Shown: positions 7,257 to 16,708, numbered from the stretch's first letter. The stretch is 48,681 nucleotides of DNA from Bacteroidales bacterium M5 (GCA_001689535.1 LUJP01000027.1:1-48681), one strand, 5' to 3'. Notes: generated from the letters alone by a model not told the origin. Numbers and translations: made by a program.

Positions 7257-8513
7257 TTACTCCAGGCCGTATTCCTTGATTTTCCTGTAGAGCGTCCGCT
7301 CCGAGATGTTGAGCTCCTGGGCCGTTGCCTTGCGTCGGCCGCCGTTTGCCTCCAGACTGCGGCGTATGGTCTCGCGCTCGGTCTCTTCGAGGGTATGGGT
7401 GGCCACGGGTTCGGCCGACACGTCGATCGACTCCACATCGCGGGGCGTCTCGCGGCGGCATCCGAGCAGATCCACGTCGCTTTCGCTGCGGTATTTCACA
7501 AGCGAGCTGCTCGTGGGGGCATCCGGAGCCTTGATGGAGAGCGCGCGCCGGGGCAGCCGGTCGTCGAGTTCGCGGCGCAGGGCGTCAATTTCGCCCTGAA
7601 GGCGGAATATCATGTTGAAAAGCACCTCGCGCTCCGAGTCGTAGCTGTGGAAGCCCGGGCCGCGTCCTCCCGCCGCATCAGCAAGCGCGGGAGAATACTC
7701 GGTGCAGTGGGCCGGCAGATAAGGCTTGAGGTCGTCGGCGCTCACGGTCTGGCCGCTCAGAAACAGCGCGGCCTGTTCAACCACGTTCTTGAGCTGGCGC
7801 ACATTGCCCGGCCAGCGGTAGTGGAGCAGCATGGAGCGCGCGCCGTCGTCAAGCGTTATGGCGGGCATGCGGTAGCGTTCGGCGAAATCTCCGGCGAATT
7901 TCCGCGCAAGCAGCGTTATGTCGGCGCCGCGTTCGCGCAGTGGCGGCACATTTATCTGCACGGTGGAGAGGCGGTAATACAGATCCTCGCGGAAACGTCC
8001 TGCCGCCACTGCCTCGAGCATATCCACGTTGGTGGCCGCCACAACCCTTATGTTGGTTTTCTGAACGGTCGAGGAACCCACTTTCAGGAACTCTCCCGTC
8101 TCAAGCACCCTGAGCAGGCGCGCCTGCGTGGTCAGAGGAAGCTCGGCAACCTCATCCAGAAAGATGGTGCCTCCGTCGGCCTCCTCGAAATAGCCTTTGC
8201 GGGAGCCTATGGCGCCGGTGAACGAGCCCTTTTCGTGGCCGAACAGTTCGGAATCTATGGTGCCTTCGGGTATGGCGCCGCAGTTCACCGCTATATAGCG
8301 GCTGTGCTTGCGCGGACTGTAGGCATGGATTATCTTGGGAAAGAATTCCTTGCCGGTGCCGCTCTCGCCGGTTACGAGCACTGAGAGGTCAATCGGCGCC
8401 ACCTTTATGGCGCGCTGCACGGCCCCGATCAGCGACGGAGCGTTGCCCACTATCCCGAAGCGCAGTTTGGCGTCCTGGATTTCGCGGGGGATATCGGGTG
8501 TGTTCAGCGGCAT
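7257..8513 (-). CDS. Sigma-54-dependent transcriptional activator (AAA+, Fis HTH)
   Basis: A 418-aa bacterial enhancer-binding protein. The N-terminus is short and has no receiver or PAS domain. The AAA+ domain carries Walker A GESGTGKE (49-56), the sigma-54 contact loop as GSFTGA (96-101, a natural variant of GAFTGA), Walker B GGTIFLDE (114-121) and the WPGNVRQL segment. A linker leads to a Fis-type helix-turn-helix (about 375-418, ISERTLYRKIKEYGLE). It should open promoters held by RpoN-RNA polymerase; its targets are not visible here. The start overlaps the acyltransferase gene by 10 nt, so the two are coupled. In many Bacteroidales the homologue is followed by lptE and secG; here the terminase operon follows instead (comparison from memory). 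Confidence 0.92.
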   Translation of the reverse strand: MPLNTPDIPREIQDAKLRFGIVGNAPSLIGAVQRAIKVAPIDLSVLVTGESGTGKEFFPKIIHAYSPRKHSRYIAVNCGAIPEGTIDSELFGHEKGSFTGAIGSRKGYFEEADGGTIFLDEVAELPLTTQARLLRVLETGEFLKVGSSTVQKTNIRVVAATNVDMLEAVAAGRFREDLYYRLSTVQINVPPLRERGADITLLARKFAGDFAERYRMPAITLDDGARSMLLHYRWPGNVRQLKNVVEQAALFLSGQTVSADDLKPYLPAHCTEYSPALADAAGGRGPGFHSYDSEREVLFNMIFRLQGEIDALRRELDDRLPRRALSIKAPDAPTSSSLVKYRSESDVDLLGCRRETPRDVESIDVSAEPVATHTLEETERETIRRSLEANGGRRKATAQELNISERTLYRKIKEYGLE

Positions 8514-9349
8514 TTCAGTTCGTATGTTTTTGATTTCAGGAATCGGCCCAGAGCCTCGGTGTCGTCGCCGAAGCGCTTTATCTCTTCGGGCGAAATAGGC
8601 TCTCCTATACTCACGTGGATGGTCTTGTGGCGTTTAAGAAACACCTCGGCCGGAAGCCGCACTGTGCGCAGTTTCCAGCTTATGCGCCCCAGAAGATTGA
8701 ACCACCACGAGTTGCTGCCGTGGAAAAATATCGGTATCACAGGAACGCCAAGCTGCTGAATCAGCCTTATTATCACCGGTTGCCACTCGCGGTCCTCGAG
8801 ACTTCCGCGGTTGTTGATTTTCGACACCGCTCCCGCCGGGAAGAATCCCAGGGGATGGCCGCGGCGCACGTGCATCAGCGCCTCCCTTATGCCGCGCATC
8901 GACACCGCTTTCTTCTTCGGGTCGTCGCTTGCCAGGGCGTCTACGGCTATGAAGTTGGGGCGCATGGCCGATATATGGTTGAGCACCATGTTCACCATCA
9001 CCTTGAAGTCGGGCCGGCGCTCACCCACTATCTTTATGAGGGAGATGCCGTCGAGCGCGCCGAAGGGGTGGTTGCTCACGGTCACGAACGCCCCTTCGGG
9101 GTAGCGGTCGAGAATCTCCTCTCCGTCGATTTTCAGGGTGATGTCAAGCTCTTTGAGGAGCCCGGCGGTGAACGGTACGCCCGGCGTGCTGCAGTTGTGG
9201 CGGTGAAGGTCGTTCACCTTGTCCATCGATACTGCATGCATGGCCCACTCCACGAGCTTGCGGTGTCCGGCGAGGGCGGGCACCATGGCGGCTATATCGT
9301 CGAAGTTGAGCACATCGGGCTTTATCTGGCTGTTGTCGGTCTGTTCCAT
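8504..9349 (-). CDS. Lysophospholipid acyltransferase family protein (PlsC-like, hemolysin-like)
   Basis: A 281-aa acyltransferase with the catalytic H-X4-D motif in NHPFGALDG (about 93-101) and the substrate-binding segment GFFPAGAVSK. It transfers acyl chains to a lipid hydroxyl at the inner membrane face. Length and sequence recall the putative hemolysin/acyltransferases of Bacteroides, one of which (GlsA) makes glycine lipids. No GlsB-type N-acyltransferase adjoins it, so the exact substrate is open. It is co-oriented with asparaginase (43-bp gap) and overlaps the sigma-54 activator by 10 nt. Confidence 0.8.
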   Translation of the reverse strand: MEQTDNSQIKPDVLNFDDIAAMVPALAGHRKLVEWAMHAVSMDKVNDLHRHNCSTPGVPFTAGLLKELDITLKIDGEEILDRYPEGAFVTVSNHPFGALDGISLIKIVGERRPDFKVMVNMVLNHISAMRPNFIAVDALASDDPKKKAVSMRGIREALMHVRRGHPLGFFPAGAVSKINNRGSLEDREWQPVIIRLIQQLGVPVIPIFFHGSNSWWFNLLGRISWKLRTVRLPAEVFLKRHKTIHVSIGEPISPEEIKRFGDDTEALGRFLKSKTYELKCR

Positions 9350-9392
9350 AGTTTTGTTGAAGGGTGGTTTTGGCGCGCGGGGTGGCGGCGTA

Positions 9393-10448
9393 TCAGAACA
9401 TGGTGCGGGGAGAGAGGCTCATTTCGCCGCACAGGGGCTTGCGAAGGCCCTGCACCACCTGGTCGTGGCTTATACCCAGCGCGAATAGATACATCATCTT
9501 GGTGAGGGCCGCTTCAGGCGTTATGTCGTGGCCTGAAATCACGCCGGTAGCGGCCAGACGGTCGCCGGTGAGATAGAGTTTCTGCACCGAGCCGTTTATA
9601 CACTGGGTCACGTTCATAACTATCATTCCCGATTTTATGGCGTCGGAAATAGCATTGGTAAACCACGGCGATGTGGGTGCGTTTCCGGCACCGTAGGTCT
9701 TCAGCACAACGCCTTTCACACCCGGAGTGGCCAGCGCGTGGCGAAGCACCGTCTCTGTTATGCCGGGGAATAGGTCTATGGCCATTACCGAGGGGTCCAT
9801 GCTGGTCGAGACGCAGAACTCTCCCGCATCCGGGGGTAGGCGGTAGAGCGCGTCATCGTTGAATATTATGTCGAGGCCTATCTTGGCAAGCCGGGGATAG
9901 TTGTTGCTCTTGAAGGCGTTGAAGTTGTCGGCGCTTATCTTGGTTGAGCGGTTGCCTCGCCACAGATAGTTCTCGAAGAGTATCGCCACCTCCTGTATCT
10001 TGGGCTTTTCGTCGGGCCCCATGGCGGCAGCCACCTGCACGGCGGTGATGAGATTTTCCTCGCCGTCGGTTCTCACCTCGCCTATCGGAAGCTGCGAGCC
10101 GGTGATAATCACCGGTTTGCGCAGATTGTGGAGCATAAACGACAGTGCCGAAGCCGAATAGGCCATGGTGTCTGTGCCGTGAAGCACCACGAAACCGTCG
10201 TAGCGGTCATAGTTGTCGCGTATGGCTTCCGCTATCTGTTCCCAGTGGGTGGGATTCATGTCCGAGGAGTCAATGGGCGGATTGAACGATATGTTGTCAA
10301 TCACGTAATTGAGCATCTTTATCTTGGGCACGTTGTCTATCAGGTGCGTGAAGTCGAACGGACGCAGTGTATGCGTTTCGGCATCCTCTATCATTCCTAT
10401 GGTGCCTCCGGTGTAGATAAGGAGGATTCGGGGCTGCGCTGCTGCCAT
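9393..10448 (-). CDS. ansA: Type I L-asparaginase
   Basis: A 351-aa cytoplasmic enzyme converting L-asparagine to aspartate and ammonia. The N-terminal YTGGTIGM segment holds the nucleophilic Thr, and HGTDTMAYSASALSF holds the second catalytic Thr-Asp pair. It has no signal peptide, which fits the cytoplasmic type I rather than the periplasmic type II enzyme. It lies 53 bp downstream of metG on the same strand and is probably part of the same transcript. Confidence 0.92.
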   Translation of the reverse strand: MAAAQPRILLIYTGGTIGMIEDAETHTLRPFDFTHLIDNVPKIKMLNYVIDNISFNPPIDSSDMNPTHWEQIAEAIRDNYDRYDGFVVLHGTDTMAYSASALSFMLHNLRKPVIITGSQLPIGEVRTDGEENLITAVQVAAAMGPDEKPKIQEVAILFENYLWRGNRSTKISADNFNAFKSNNYPRLAKIGLDIIFNDDALYRLPPDAGEFCVSTSMDPSVMAIDLFPGITETVLRHALATPGVKGVVLKTYGAGNAPTSPWFTNAISDAIKSGMIVMNVTQCINGSVQKLYLTGDRLAATGVISGHDITPEAALTKMMYLFALGISHDQVVQGLRKPLCGEMSLSPRTMF

Positions 10449-10501
10449 ATTACAGTGGTTTTATGGTATAGTTATGAGGAGTTCTTTAGAGAGGCGGGGG
10501 G

Positions 10502-12544
10502 TTATTTCACCTGCGCGCCGGGCGTCACGGGAGCCGTCGGGCCTATCACCACCAGCGATCCGTCGGCGTTTTCGGCCGAGAGAATCATGCCCTGCGATTC
10601 TATGCCCTTGAGCTTGCGCGGAGGGAGGTTGGCTATGAAGCACACCTGCTTGCCAACGAGGTCTTCGGGAGCGTAGTGGCGTGCGATGCCCGACACTATG
10701 GTGCGCTTCTCCAGTCCGTCATCTATCAGGAATTTGAGGAGCTTGTCGGCTTTCGGCACTTTGGTACATTCAAGCACTGTGCCAACCCTTATGTCGGCTT
10801 TCATGAAGGTGTCGAAGTCCACATCGGGGGCCTGTGGAGCGGCTTTCCAGTTTTTCAGGCGGTTTTCCTCTTTGATGCGGGCCAGACGGTCCAGCTGTTT
10901 CTGCACGGTCTCGTCGTCAATCTTCTCAAACAGCAGTTCGGGCTGTCCGAGAGGGTTGCCGGCCGTCACAAGATCGCGGCTGCCGAGTTCTTCCCAGCTT
11001 ATCTGGCTCATTCCGAGCATGCCGCGGAGTTTAGCCGCCATGAAGGGGAGGAAAGGCTCGAAGGCTATGGCAAGGTTGGCGCAGAGCTGCAGCGAGCAGT
11101 TGAGCACCGTGGCCACGCGGGCCATATCGGTCTTGGCCACTTTCCAGGGTTCGGTTTCCTGCAGGTAGCGGTTTCCTGCACGGGCCATGTCCATGGCGTT
11201 TTTCAGCGCCTCGCGGAAATGGAAGGTGTCGAGGTTGGCCGAGAGCTGCTCTTTGAGCGAATCAAGCTCGGCGAACAGCTGGCGGTCTGTCTCCTCAAGC
11301 TCTCCGGCAGCCGGAACGGTACCTCCGAAGTATTTGTGGGTGAGCACCACGGCACGGTTCACGAAGTTGCCGAGGATAGCCACCAGCTCGTTGTTGTTAC
11401 GAGCCTGGAAGTCGCTCCATGTGAAGTCGTTGTCCTTTGTCTCGGGAGCGTTGGCGGTGAGCACGTAGCGCAGCACGTCCTGTTTTCCGGGGAAATCGCG
11501 CAGGTATTCGTGGAGCCATACAGCCCAGTTGCGTGAGGTGGATATTTTGTCGCCTTCGAGGTTCAGGAACTCGTTGGCGGGCACGTTCTCCGGAAGCTGG
11601 AATCCGTCGCCGTAGGCCATGAGCATGGCGGGGAACACTATGCAGTGGAACACTATGTTGTCCTTGCCTATGAAGTTGATTATGCGTGTCTCGGGATCTT
11701 TCCAGTATTTCTCCCAGCTGTCGGGCAGCAACTCCTTGGTATTGGAAATGTAGCCGATGGGAGCGTCGAACCACACATAGAGCACCTTGCCTTCGGCGCC
11801 TTCCACGGGCACGGGTACACCCCAGTTGAGGTCGCGGCTCACGGCGCGGGGCTGCAGACCCAGGTCGAGCCACGATTTGCACTGGCCGTACACGTTGGTC
11901 TTCCATTCCTTATGGCCTTCGAGAATCCATTTGCGCAGCGCTTCCTCCCAGCGGTTCAGAGGCAGATACCAATGGGTGGTCTCCTTCATGGTCACGGGCG
12001 CGGAAGTGAGGCGCGAGTGGGGATTGATGAGGTCGGTGGCGTTGAGCGACGAGCCGCAAGCCTCGCACTGGTCGCCGTAGGCGCGATCGCTGCCGCAGTG
12101 GGGGCAGGTACCGGTCACGTAGCGGTCGGCGAGGAACTCGCCGGCCTTCTCGTCGTAGGGCTGCATGGAGGTCTGCACCTCAAACTGTCCTGCGTCGTAG
12201 AGATGACGGAAGAATTCGCTGGCTGTGCGCGAATGTATGTCGGAGGTTGTGCGTGAGTACACGTCGAAGGATATGCCCAGTTCCTCCATCGAGTCCTTGA
12301 TTATCTTGTGGTAGCGGTCAACGATGTCCTGGGGTGTCACTCCTTCCTCGCGTGCCTTGATGGTGATGGGTACGCCGTGTTCGTCGCTTCCTCCCACCAT
12401 CACCACATCTTCGCCGCGAAGGCGCATGTAGCGGGTGTAGATGTCGGCGGGAACGTAGACTCCCGCAAGGTGTCCTATATGTACGGGACCGTTGGCGTAG
12501 GGTAGAGCCGTGGTCACGAGTGTCCGTTTGAATTTCTTTTCCAT
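10502..12544 (-). CDS. metG: Methionyl-tRNA synthetase
   Basis: A 680-aa class I synthetase charging tRNA-Met. The start at 12544 (MEKKFKRTLVTTALPYANGP) is chosen because the family begins close to this catalytic segment; an upstream extension of 39 codons looks like untranslated leader. Features are HIGH at about 22-25, a zinc knuckle (CPHCGSDRAYGDQCEACG), the KMSKS-like DKISTSRN, and a C-terminal EMAP/tRNA-binding OB domain (FMKADIRVGTVLEC to the end). It is downstream of the DUF4831 gene with a 61-bp gap. Confidence 0.95.
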   Translation of the reverse strand: MEKKFKRTLVTTALPYANGPVHIGHLAGVYVPADIYTRYMRLRGEDVVMVGGSDEHGVPITIKAREEGVTPQDIVDRYHKIIKDSMEELGISFDVYSRTTSDIHSRTASEFFRHLYDAGQFEVQTSMQPYDEKAGEFLADRYVTGTCPHCGSDRAYGDQCEACGSSLNATDLINPHSRLTSAPVTMKETTHWYLPLNRWEEALRKWILEGHKEWKTNVYGQCKSWLDLGLQPRAVSRDLNWGVPVPVEGAEGKVLYVWFDAPIGYISNTKELLPDSWEKYWKDPETRIINFIGKDNIVFHCIVFPAMLMAYGDGFQLPENVPANEFLNLEGDKISTSRNWAVWLHEYLRDFPGKQDVLRYVLTANAPETKDNDFTWSDFQARNNNELVAILGNFVNRAVVLTHKYFGGTVPAAGELEETDRQLFAELDSLKEQLSANLDTFHFREALKNAMDMARAGNRYLQETEPWKVAKTDMARVATVLNCSLQLCANLAIAFEPFLPFMAAKLRGMLGMSQISWEELGSRDLVTAGNPLGQPELLFEKIDDETVQKQLDRLARIKEENRLKNWKAAPQAPDVDFDTFMKADIRVGTVLECTKVPKADKLLKFLIDDGLEKRTIVSGIARHYAPEDLVGKQVCFIANLPPRKLKGIESQGMILSAENADGSLVVIGPTAPVTPGAQVK

Positions 12545-12605
12545 TATGATGAATGTGTGGTTGGGATTTTTCAAATGAAGGGTTACGGTAGATGTGGCGC
12601 CGGAT

Positions 12606-13682
12606 TTATTCGTTGGTGCCGAGTTCCACGAGCGCTCCCGAGGCGGGATTGAACACGGCATATGCCGGCGCTTTCTTGTCGGTGAACATTCCGGGCTCGA
12701 GACCGAACACCACGCCGTACTGAGCTACGTCCACGTCGCGTGAATCGAGCTGCCGGCCGTCAAATTCAGCCGTCACTCCGGCTGTGCCGGGCACGCGGTA
12801 TGCCAGTCCGCCCTTGGGGAATTTCTTGGGCTCGCCCTTGTCGTTGGCGGGCAGTTCGCCGCGCTGCTTCACGCGGATGTCGAGATATATGGGGTCGCCG
12901 GTGAGGTTGTCGGCGTCCACAAGTCCGTCGGTAACCGACAGACGGGCTGCCACTATCTTCTTGTTCTGTTCGGGCGGCATCACGGTGTAGGTGCGCACCT
13001 GTGTGGAGGTCTGTGTAGTGCCGGCAAACATGGCCGTGAGCGCGGCTTCCTGGGCGGCGAGATTGTCGAGGGCGAGTTTCATGGCCTGACCGTCGCCCGG
13101 CATCTGGTCGGCGTTGCCCGATATGATGTCGGAGCGCGTCTGGCGAATCTCGAATATGCGAGCGGCGGCCAGTTCGGCGCGTTTGGCCGATGAGGGGCTT
13201 TTGAGCATCTCTTCGGTCATGGCCTGGCGCGCGGCGGCCGTCTCGAGCACTGTGGGTTCGGCTTCGCGTGCCTGGGGCAGCTCGGGCGAGTCGACGGGAC
13301 GTGCCTCGGTGTTCACTGCCATGGGAAAATCGTGGTTGTCAATCACCATAAACGGTGTCTGGCCCGATTTGAACTGCACCAGGTAGCGTTCCTCCTGGTC
13401 GGCTATTCCGTGGGATGTGATTACGGCCGATTTCACCGTGTAGACTGTCGAGGGCTCTTTGATGGGCTCTATACCCAGATATTTCTTGGCATACCGGAAA
13501 AATTCTCCCGGCTGCTTCACAGTTTTTTCGGCCTCCACCGTAAGGTCGATGCCCGTCAGGGGCAGGGCGTAGATGAGGCCGTATTCGTTGGTCTTGTTGG
13601 CTGTGAGCTTCTGCACATTCTGTGCTCCCGCTCCCAGTGCAAGCGCGGCCGCAAGGGCCGATATGAAGAGTCGTTGTTTCAT
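12606..13682 (-). CDS. DUF4831 family exported protein
   Basis: A 358-aa protein with a cleavable signal peptide (MKQRLFISALAAALALGAGAQ). The following region (NEYGLIYALPLTGIDLTVEAEKTVKQPGEF, then AKKYLGIEP) is typical of the DUF4831 proteins found throughout Bacteroidales. Function is unknown; a periplasmic or envelope location is inferred. The chosen start at 13682 overlaps the stop of the upstream nnr gene (ATGA), which supports it over a start 20 codons earlier. Confidence 0.85.
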   Translation of the reverse strand: MKQRLFISALAAALALGAGAQNVQKLTANKTNEYGLIYALPLTGIDLTVEAEKTVKQPGEFFRYAKKYLGIEPIKEPSTVYTVKSAVITSHGIADQEERYLVQFKSGQTPFMVIDNHDFPMAVNTEARPVDSPELPQAREAEPTVLETAAARQAMTEEMLKSPSSAKRAELAAARIFEIRQTRSDIISGNADQMPGDGQAMKLALDNLAAQEAALTAMFAGTTQTSTQVRTYTVMPPEQNKKIVAARLSVTDGLVDADNLTGDPIYLDIRVKQRGELPANDKGEPKKFPKGGLAYRVPGTAGVTAEFDGRQLDSRDVDVAQYGVVFGLEPGMFTDKKAPAYAVFNPASGALVELGTNE

Positions 13683-15229
13683 ATTAAGTTTTTGTATTCG
13701 GAATGAGGATTCACAATGCTGTCGATTGCCCGGCCGGCGCATGCGGCTATGTCGGAGGCCGAGGTGCCGGCTTCGCCGTGGGTGCGCGCGGCTATGCGGC
13801 CGGCAAGTCCGTGAACGAACGAGCCCAGCAGGGCGGCTATCTCGGGTTTGTGGCCCTGGGCTATGAAGGAGATCACCATGCCGGTGAGCACGTCGCCGGA
13901 TCCGGGTGTTGCCAGCGCGGGGGTACCGGTGGAGTTGAAGTATACTTTGCCGTCGGGGCGCACAAGGGCGGAGTATGCACCTTTCAGAAGCACGAGTATG
14001 TTGTAGCGCCGGGCGGCGTCAATGGCTTTTATGAGGCGGCTCTCCTCGGTGCCTGATTCACCGAAAAGCCTGTCGAATTCTCCGGCGTGGGGAGTGATTA
14101 CGGTGAGCATCGGGAGCTGTTCGAGCATCGACGGGCGCCGTGCTATGCAGTTGAGGCCGTCGGCATCTATCACCAGCGGCATCGAGGGGCGTGAGCGCAG
14201 GAATGAGTCGAGGGCGTCGATGGTGGCGTCGTCGGTTCCCAGACCCGGGCCTATTCCCAGGGCGTTGAAGGGATGGTCGAGTGTGATCTGCGACACGTGT
14301 ATTTTGTTGGCGTCGGCGTGGAACATGGCTTCGGGAACCATCGACTGGCATATCTCGAACGAGCACTGCGGCCCATGGATTGTTAGCTTGCCAACGCCCG
14401 TACCCAGCGCGCCGCGCGATGCCAGCACTGAAGCTCCCACCATGCCGTAGCGTCCGGCCACGAGGCATGCCGAACCGAAGTCGGCCTTGGAGCAGAAGCG
14501 CGGACGGCGGTGCAGCAGATGGCGCACCTCGCCTTCCTCTATGTACACGAAGTTGGTAGGCCGCTGGTCTATGGCCTGACGGCTCAGCCCTATGTCGAGC
14601 ACCTCCCACTGGCCCACGATTTCGGCGTTCTCGGCGAAGAAGAAGGCTATCTTGGGAAACTGTATGGCCAGAGTGATGTCGGCGTGAATCACATTGCGCG
14701 TGATGAGCTGGCGGTTCCAGTCGCCGAACATGCCGCTGGGCACGTCGATCGATACTATCTTGGCGCCCGACTCGTTGATGTAGCGTGCCAGTGCCATGAA
14801 TCCGCCCACAAGCGGCTCGCGCAGACCGGTGCCGAACATGCCGTCTATCACCACGTCGCCCGGCTGTATCTCCGGCGCCGAGAAATGCTGCCCCACGACT
14901 TCTATCAGGGAATCGTTGCCGAAGCGGGTGCGTATCTCGTCGCGCCAGCGGCGGCATTCGTCGCTTATGCGGTTGCCTCCGATGTTGAGCAGAAACACGG
15001 TGGGTTTATAGCCCATTCCCACAAGGAATATGGCCGTGGCGAGCGCGTCGGCGCCGTTGTTGCCCGGGCCTGCGAACACTATCATGCGCTGTGACGGAGC
15101 CCAGCGCCGGGCTATGGCACGGGCGGCTTCCTGGCCTGCACGTTCCACGAGGGTGTGCAGCGTGATCCCTTCTTTTTCTATTGTGGCGCGCTCTATGGCG
15201 CTTATTTCTTCTGTGGTAAAGAGCTTCAT
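13679..15229 (-). CDS. nnr: Bifunctional NAD(P)H-hydrate epimerase / ADP-dependent dehydratase
   Basis: A 516-aa fused repair enzyme for damaged NADH and NADPH. The N-terminal YjeF-like half (about 1-210; FAGPGNNGADALATA) interconverts R- and S-NAD(P)HX. The C-terminal ribokinase-like half (about 230-500; LGIGPGLGTDD and TPGSGDVLTGM near residue 445) dehydrates S-NAD(P)HX with ADP. Such a fusion is usual in bacteria. It is the first gene of the minus-strand run nnr-DUF4831-metG-ansA and is divergent from hpt. Confidence 0.93.
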   Translation of the reverse strand: MKLFTTEEISAIERATIEKEGITLHTLVERAGQEAARAIARRWAPSQRMIVFAGPGNNGADALATAIFLVGMGYKPTVFLLNIGGNRISDECRRWRDEIRTRFGNDSLIEVVGQHFSAPEIQPGDVVIDGMFGTGLREPLVGGFMALARYINESGAKIVSIDVPSGMFGDWNRQLITRNVIHADITLAIQFPKIAFFFAENAEIVGQWEVLDIGLSRQAIDQRPTNFVYIEEGEVRHLLHRRPRFCSKADFGSACLVAGRYGMVGASVLASRGALGTGVGKLTIHGPQCSFEICQSMVPEAMFHADANKIHVSQITLDHPFNALGIGPGLGTDDATIDALDSFLRSRPSMPLVIDADGLNCIARRPSMLEQLPMLTVITPHAGEFDRLFGESGTEESRLIKAIDAARRYNILVLLKGAYSALVRPDGKVYFNSTGTPALATPGSGDVLTGMVISFIAQGHKPEIAALLGSFVHGLAGRIAARTHGEAGTSASDIAACAGRAIDSIVNPHSEYKNLI

Positions 15230-15267
15230 TGCTTGAATTGTTGCTTGCGGTTAGGGTCGGAGCATCG

Positions 15268-15297
15268 GGCACTATGTGCCAACAGTCTACAAAATTA
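15268..15297 (-). promoter_or_regulatory. nnr -7 box and leader palindrome
   Basis: Minus-strand TAATTTTG (15290-15297) matches TAnnTTTG; no -33 TTG is evident. Its leader holds the small palindrome GGCAC-TAT-GTGCC (15268-15280). Confidence 0.45.
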
Positions 15298-15329
15298 CTA
15301 AATCTTTTCTCACCTCTTGAGATTTTTAT

Positions 15330-15337
15330 TAAATTTG
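15330..15337 (+). promoter_or_regulatory. hpt -7 box TAAATTTG
   Basis: A perfect TAnnTTTG match 25 bp before the hpt start codon, back to back with the nnr promoter. The -33 side is only T-rich (TTTT at 15306-15309). Confidence 0.55.
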
Positions 15338-15362
15338 CGTCAATAAAATCAACAAATTTATT

Positions 15363-15905
15363 ATGCGTCGAGTCACTTACAAAGGTCTGGATTTCGTTCC
15401 TTATATCGAAAAGGAAAAAATTGAACAGAGAATAGAGCAGCTCGCACGGCAGATCGAGGCCGATAGTAAGGTTGACAATCCGCTGTTTCTCTGCGTGCTC
15501 AACGGTGCTTTCCCATTTGCCAGCGATCTTTTCCGTGCTGTCAACCTCCACGGATCGGAAATAGCGTTCATAAGGCTCAAGAGCTATGAGGGCACCGGCT
15601 CCACAGGCAAGATAAAGGAAATTTTCGGGCTGGAAGAGGATATCACCGGTCGCACCGTGATTGTGGTGGAGGATATAGTTGATACCGGCCGCACAATCTC
15701 GCGTCTGGTCGAGGACCTGAAGAAACGCAATCCCGCCGAAGTGAAAATAGCCTCGCTACTCTATAAACCCGAGAGCGACGAGGTGGGCATACGGCCCGAC
15801 TACGTGGGCTTCGAGATTCCGTCGCGTTTCATCATAGGCTTCGGCCTTGATCTCGACGGCCTGGCTCGCAACCTGTCGGATATCTGGGTGCTTGATGAGA
15901 AATAA
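15363..15905 (+). CDS. hpt: Hypoxanthine phosphoribosyltransferase
   Basis: A 180-aa purine salvage enzyme making IMP or GMP from hypoxanthine or guanine and PRPP in the cytoplasm. The PRPP-binding loop VVEDIVDTGRT (about 101-111), the N-terminal loop LNGAFPF and the flexible-loop Ser-Tyr of RLKSYEGTGSTG are present. It is followed after 31 bp by adk, a common pairing in Bacteroidales. Confidence 0.95.
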   Translation: MRRVTYKGLDFVPYIEKEKIEQRIEQLARQIEADSKVDNPLFLCVLNGAFPFASDLFRAVNLHGSEIAFIRLKSYEGTGSTGKIKEIFGLEEDITGRTVIVVEDIVDTGRTISRLVEDLKKRNPAEVKIASLLYKPESDEVGIRPDYVGFEIPSRFIIGFGLDLDGLARNLSDIWVLDEK

Positions 15906-15936
15906 CTTACTTTAGATACCAAATACCATTTATGTC

Positions 15937-16521
15937 ATGTATAATTTAGTAGTTTTCGGCGCCCCGGGCAGTGGAAAAGGGACCCAAAGCGCGCTTATGA
16001 TCGAAGAATACGGCCTGTTCCATATCTCCACCGGCGATCTCCTGCGCGACCATATACGCCGCGACACCGAGCTTGGCCGCGTGGCCAACGGCTATATCAC
16101 CAAAGGCCAGCTCATCCCCGACGATCTTATGATTGAAATCCTCGAGCACACTCTCGATACCAACAGCGAGACAGCCAAAGGTGTGATATTCGACGGTTTC
16201 CCCCGCACCATAGAGCAGGCCAAGGCTCTCAACACCATGCTCGAACGCCGTGGCTCGAAAGTGCATGCCGTCGTAGGTCTTGAAGTAAGCGAGCCCGAGC
16301 TCTTCGACCGCCTTGTGAAGCGTGGCAAAGAAAGCGGACGTTCCGACGATAATCCCGAAACCATCATCAACCGCCTCAAAGTGTATCACGAGCAGACCTC
16401 CCCGCTTCAGGAATTCTACAAGACCGAAGGCAAATATCACGGAGTGAAAGGCGAAGGCACCATCGACGAAATCTTCGACCTCATCAAAAAAGAACTCGCC
16501 CCCACCCGCTCCGCCGAATAA
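15937..16521 (+). CDS. adk: Adenylate kinase
   Basis: A 194-aa enzyme catalysing ATP + AMP = 2 ADP. The P-loop GAPGSGKGTQ is at about 7-16, the AMP-binding DGFPRT segment follows, and the LID is the short type without zinc cysteines. It shares a transcript with hpt and is closed by a strong terminator. The GTPase gene obgE, which often follows in Bacteroides (from memory), is absent. Confidence 0.96.
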   Translation: MYNLVVFGAPGSGKGTQSALMIEEYGLFHISTGDLLRDHIRRDTELGRVANGYITKGQLIPDDLMIEILEHTLDTNSETAKGVIFDGFPRTIEQAKALNTMLERRGSKVHAVVGLEVSEPELFDRLVKRGKESGRSDDNPETIINRLKVYHEQTSPLQEFYKTEGKYHGVKGEGTIDEIFDLIKKELAPTRSAE

Positions 16522-16548
16522 TCCCCCTGATAATACAGCCCCAAACCA

Positions 16549-16595
16549 CAGCGGTGTGTCCAGACCTCAGTCTCGACACACCGCTGCCGTTTTTT
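16549..16595 (+). terminator. Rho-independent terminator of hpt-adk
   Basis: A perfect 12-bp stem, CAGCGGTGTGTC (16549-16560) with GACACACCGCTG (16575-16586), followed by CCG and six T residues. Confidence 0.92.
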
Positions 16596-16625
16596 AGCTC
16601 CCACTCTCCCCGCTGGGGTCTCCTA

Positions 16626-16708
16626 CTGGGATCGTCGGCCTCCGGCCGTCGCTCAGTTGAGAGAGGTTGATGGCGTTTGGGAGGACGGCGGGACGCCGAC
16701 CCTCCCAG
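16626..16708 (+). repeat. E repeat copy 3
   Basis: An 83-bp copy of the E element (CTGGGATCGTCGGC ... GCCGACCCTCCCAG) with a loop unlike those of copies 1 and 2. It lies between adk and the convergent plug-domain gene, ending 11 bp from the latter's stop. No H hairpin follows this copy. Confidence 0.85.

Noticed and set aside
7227..8384. A 385-codon open frame on the plus strand opposite the sigma-54 activator
   Set aside because: Antisense shadow of a recognisable AAA+ gene; no family features.
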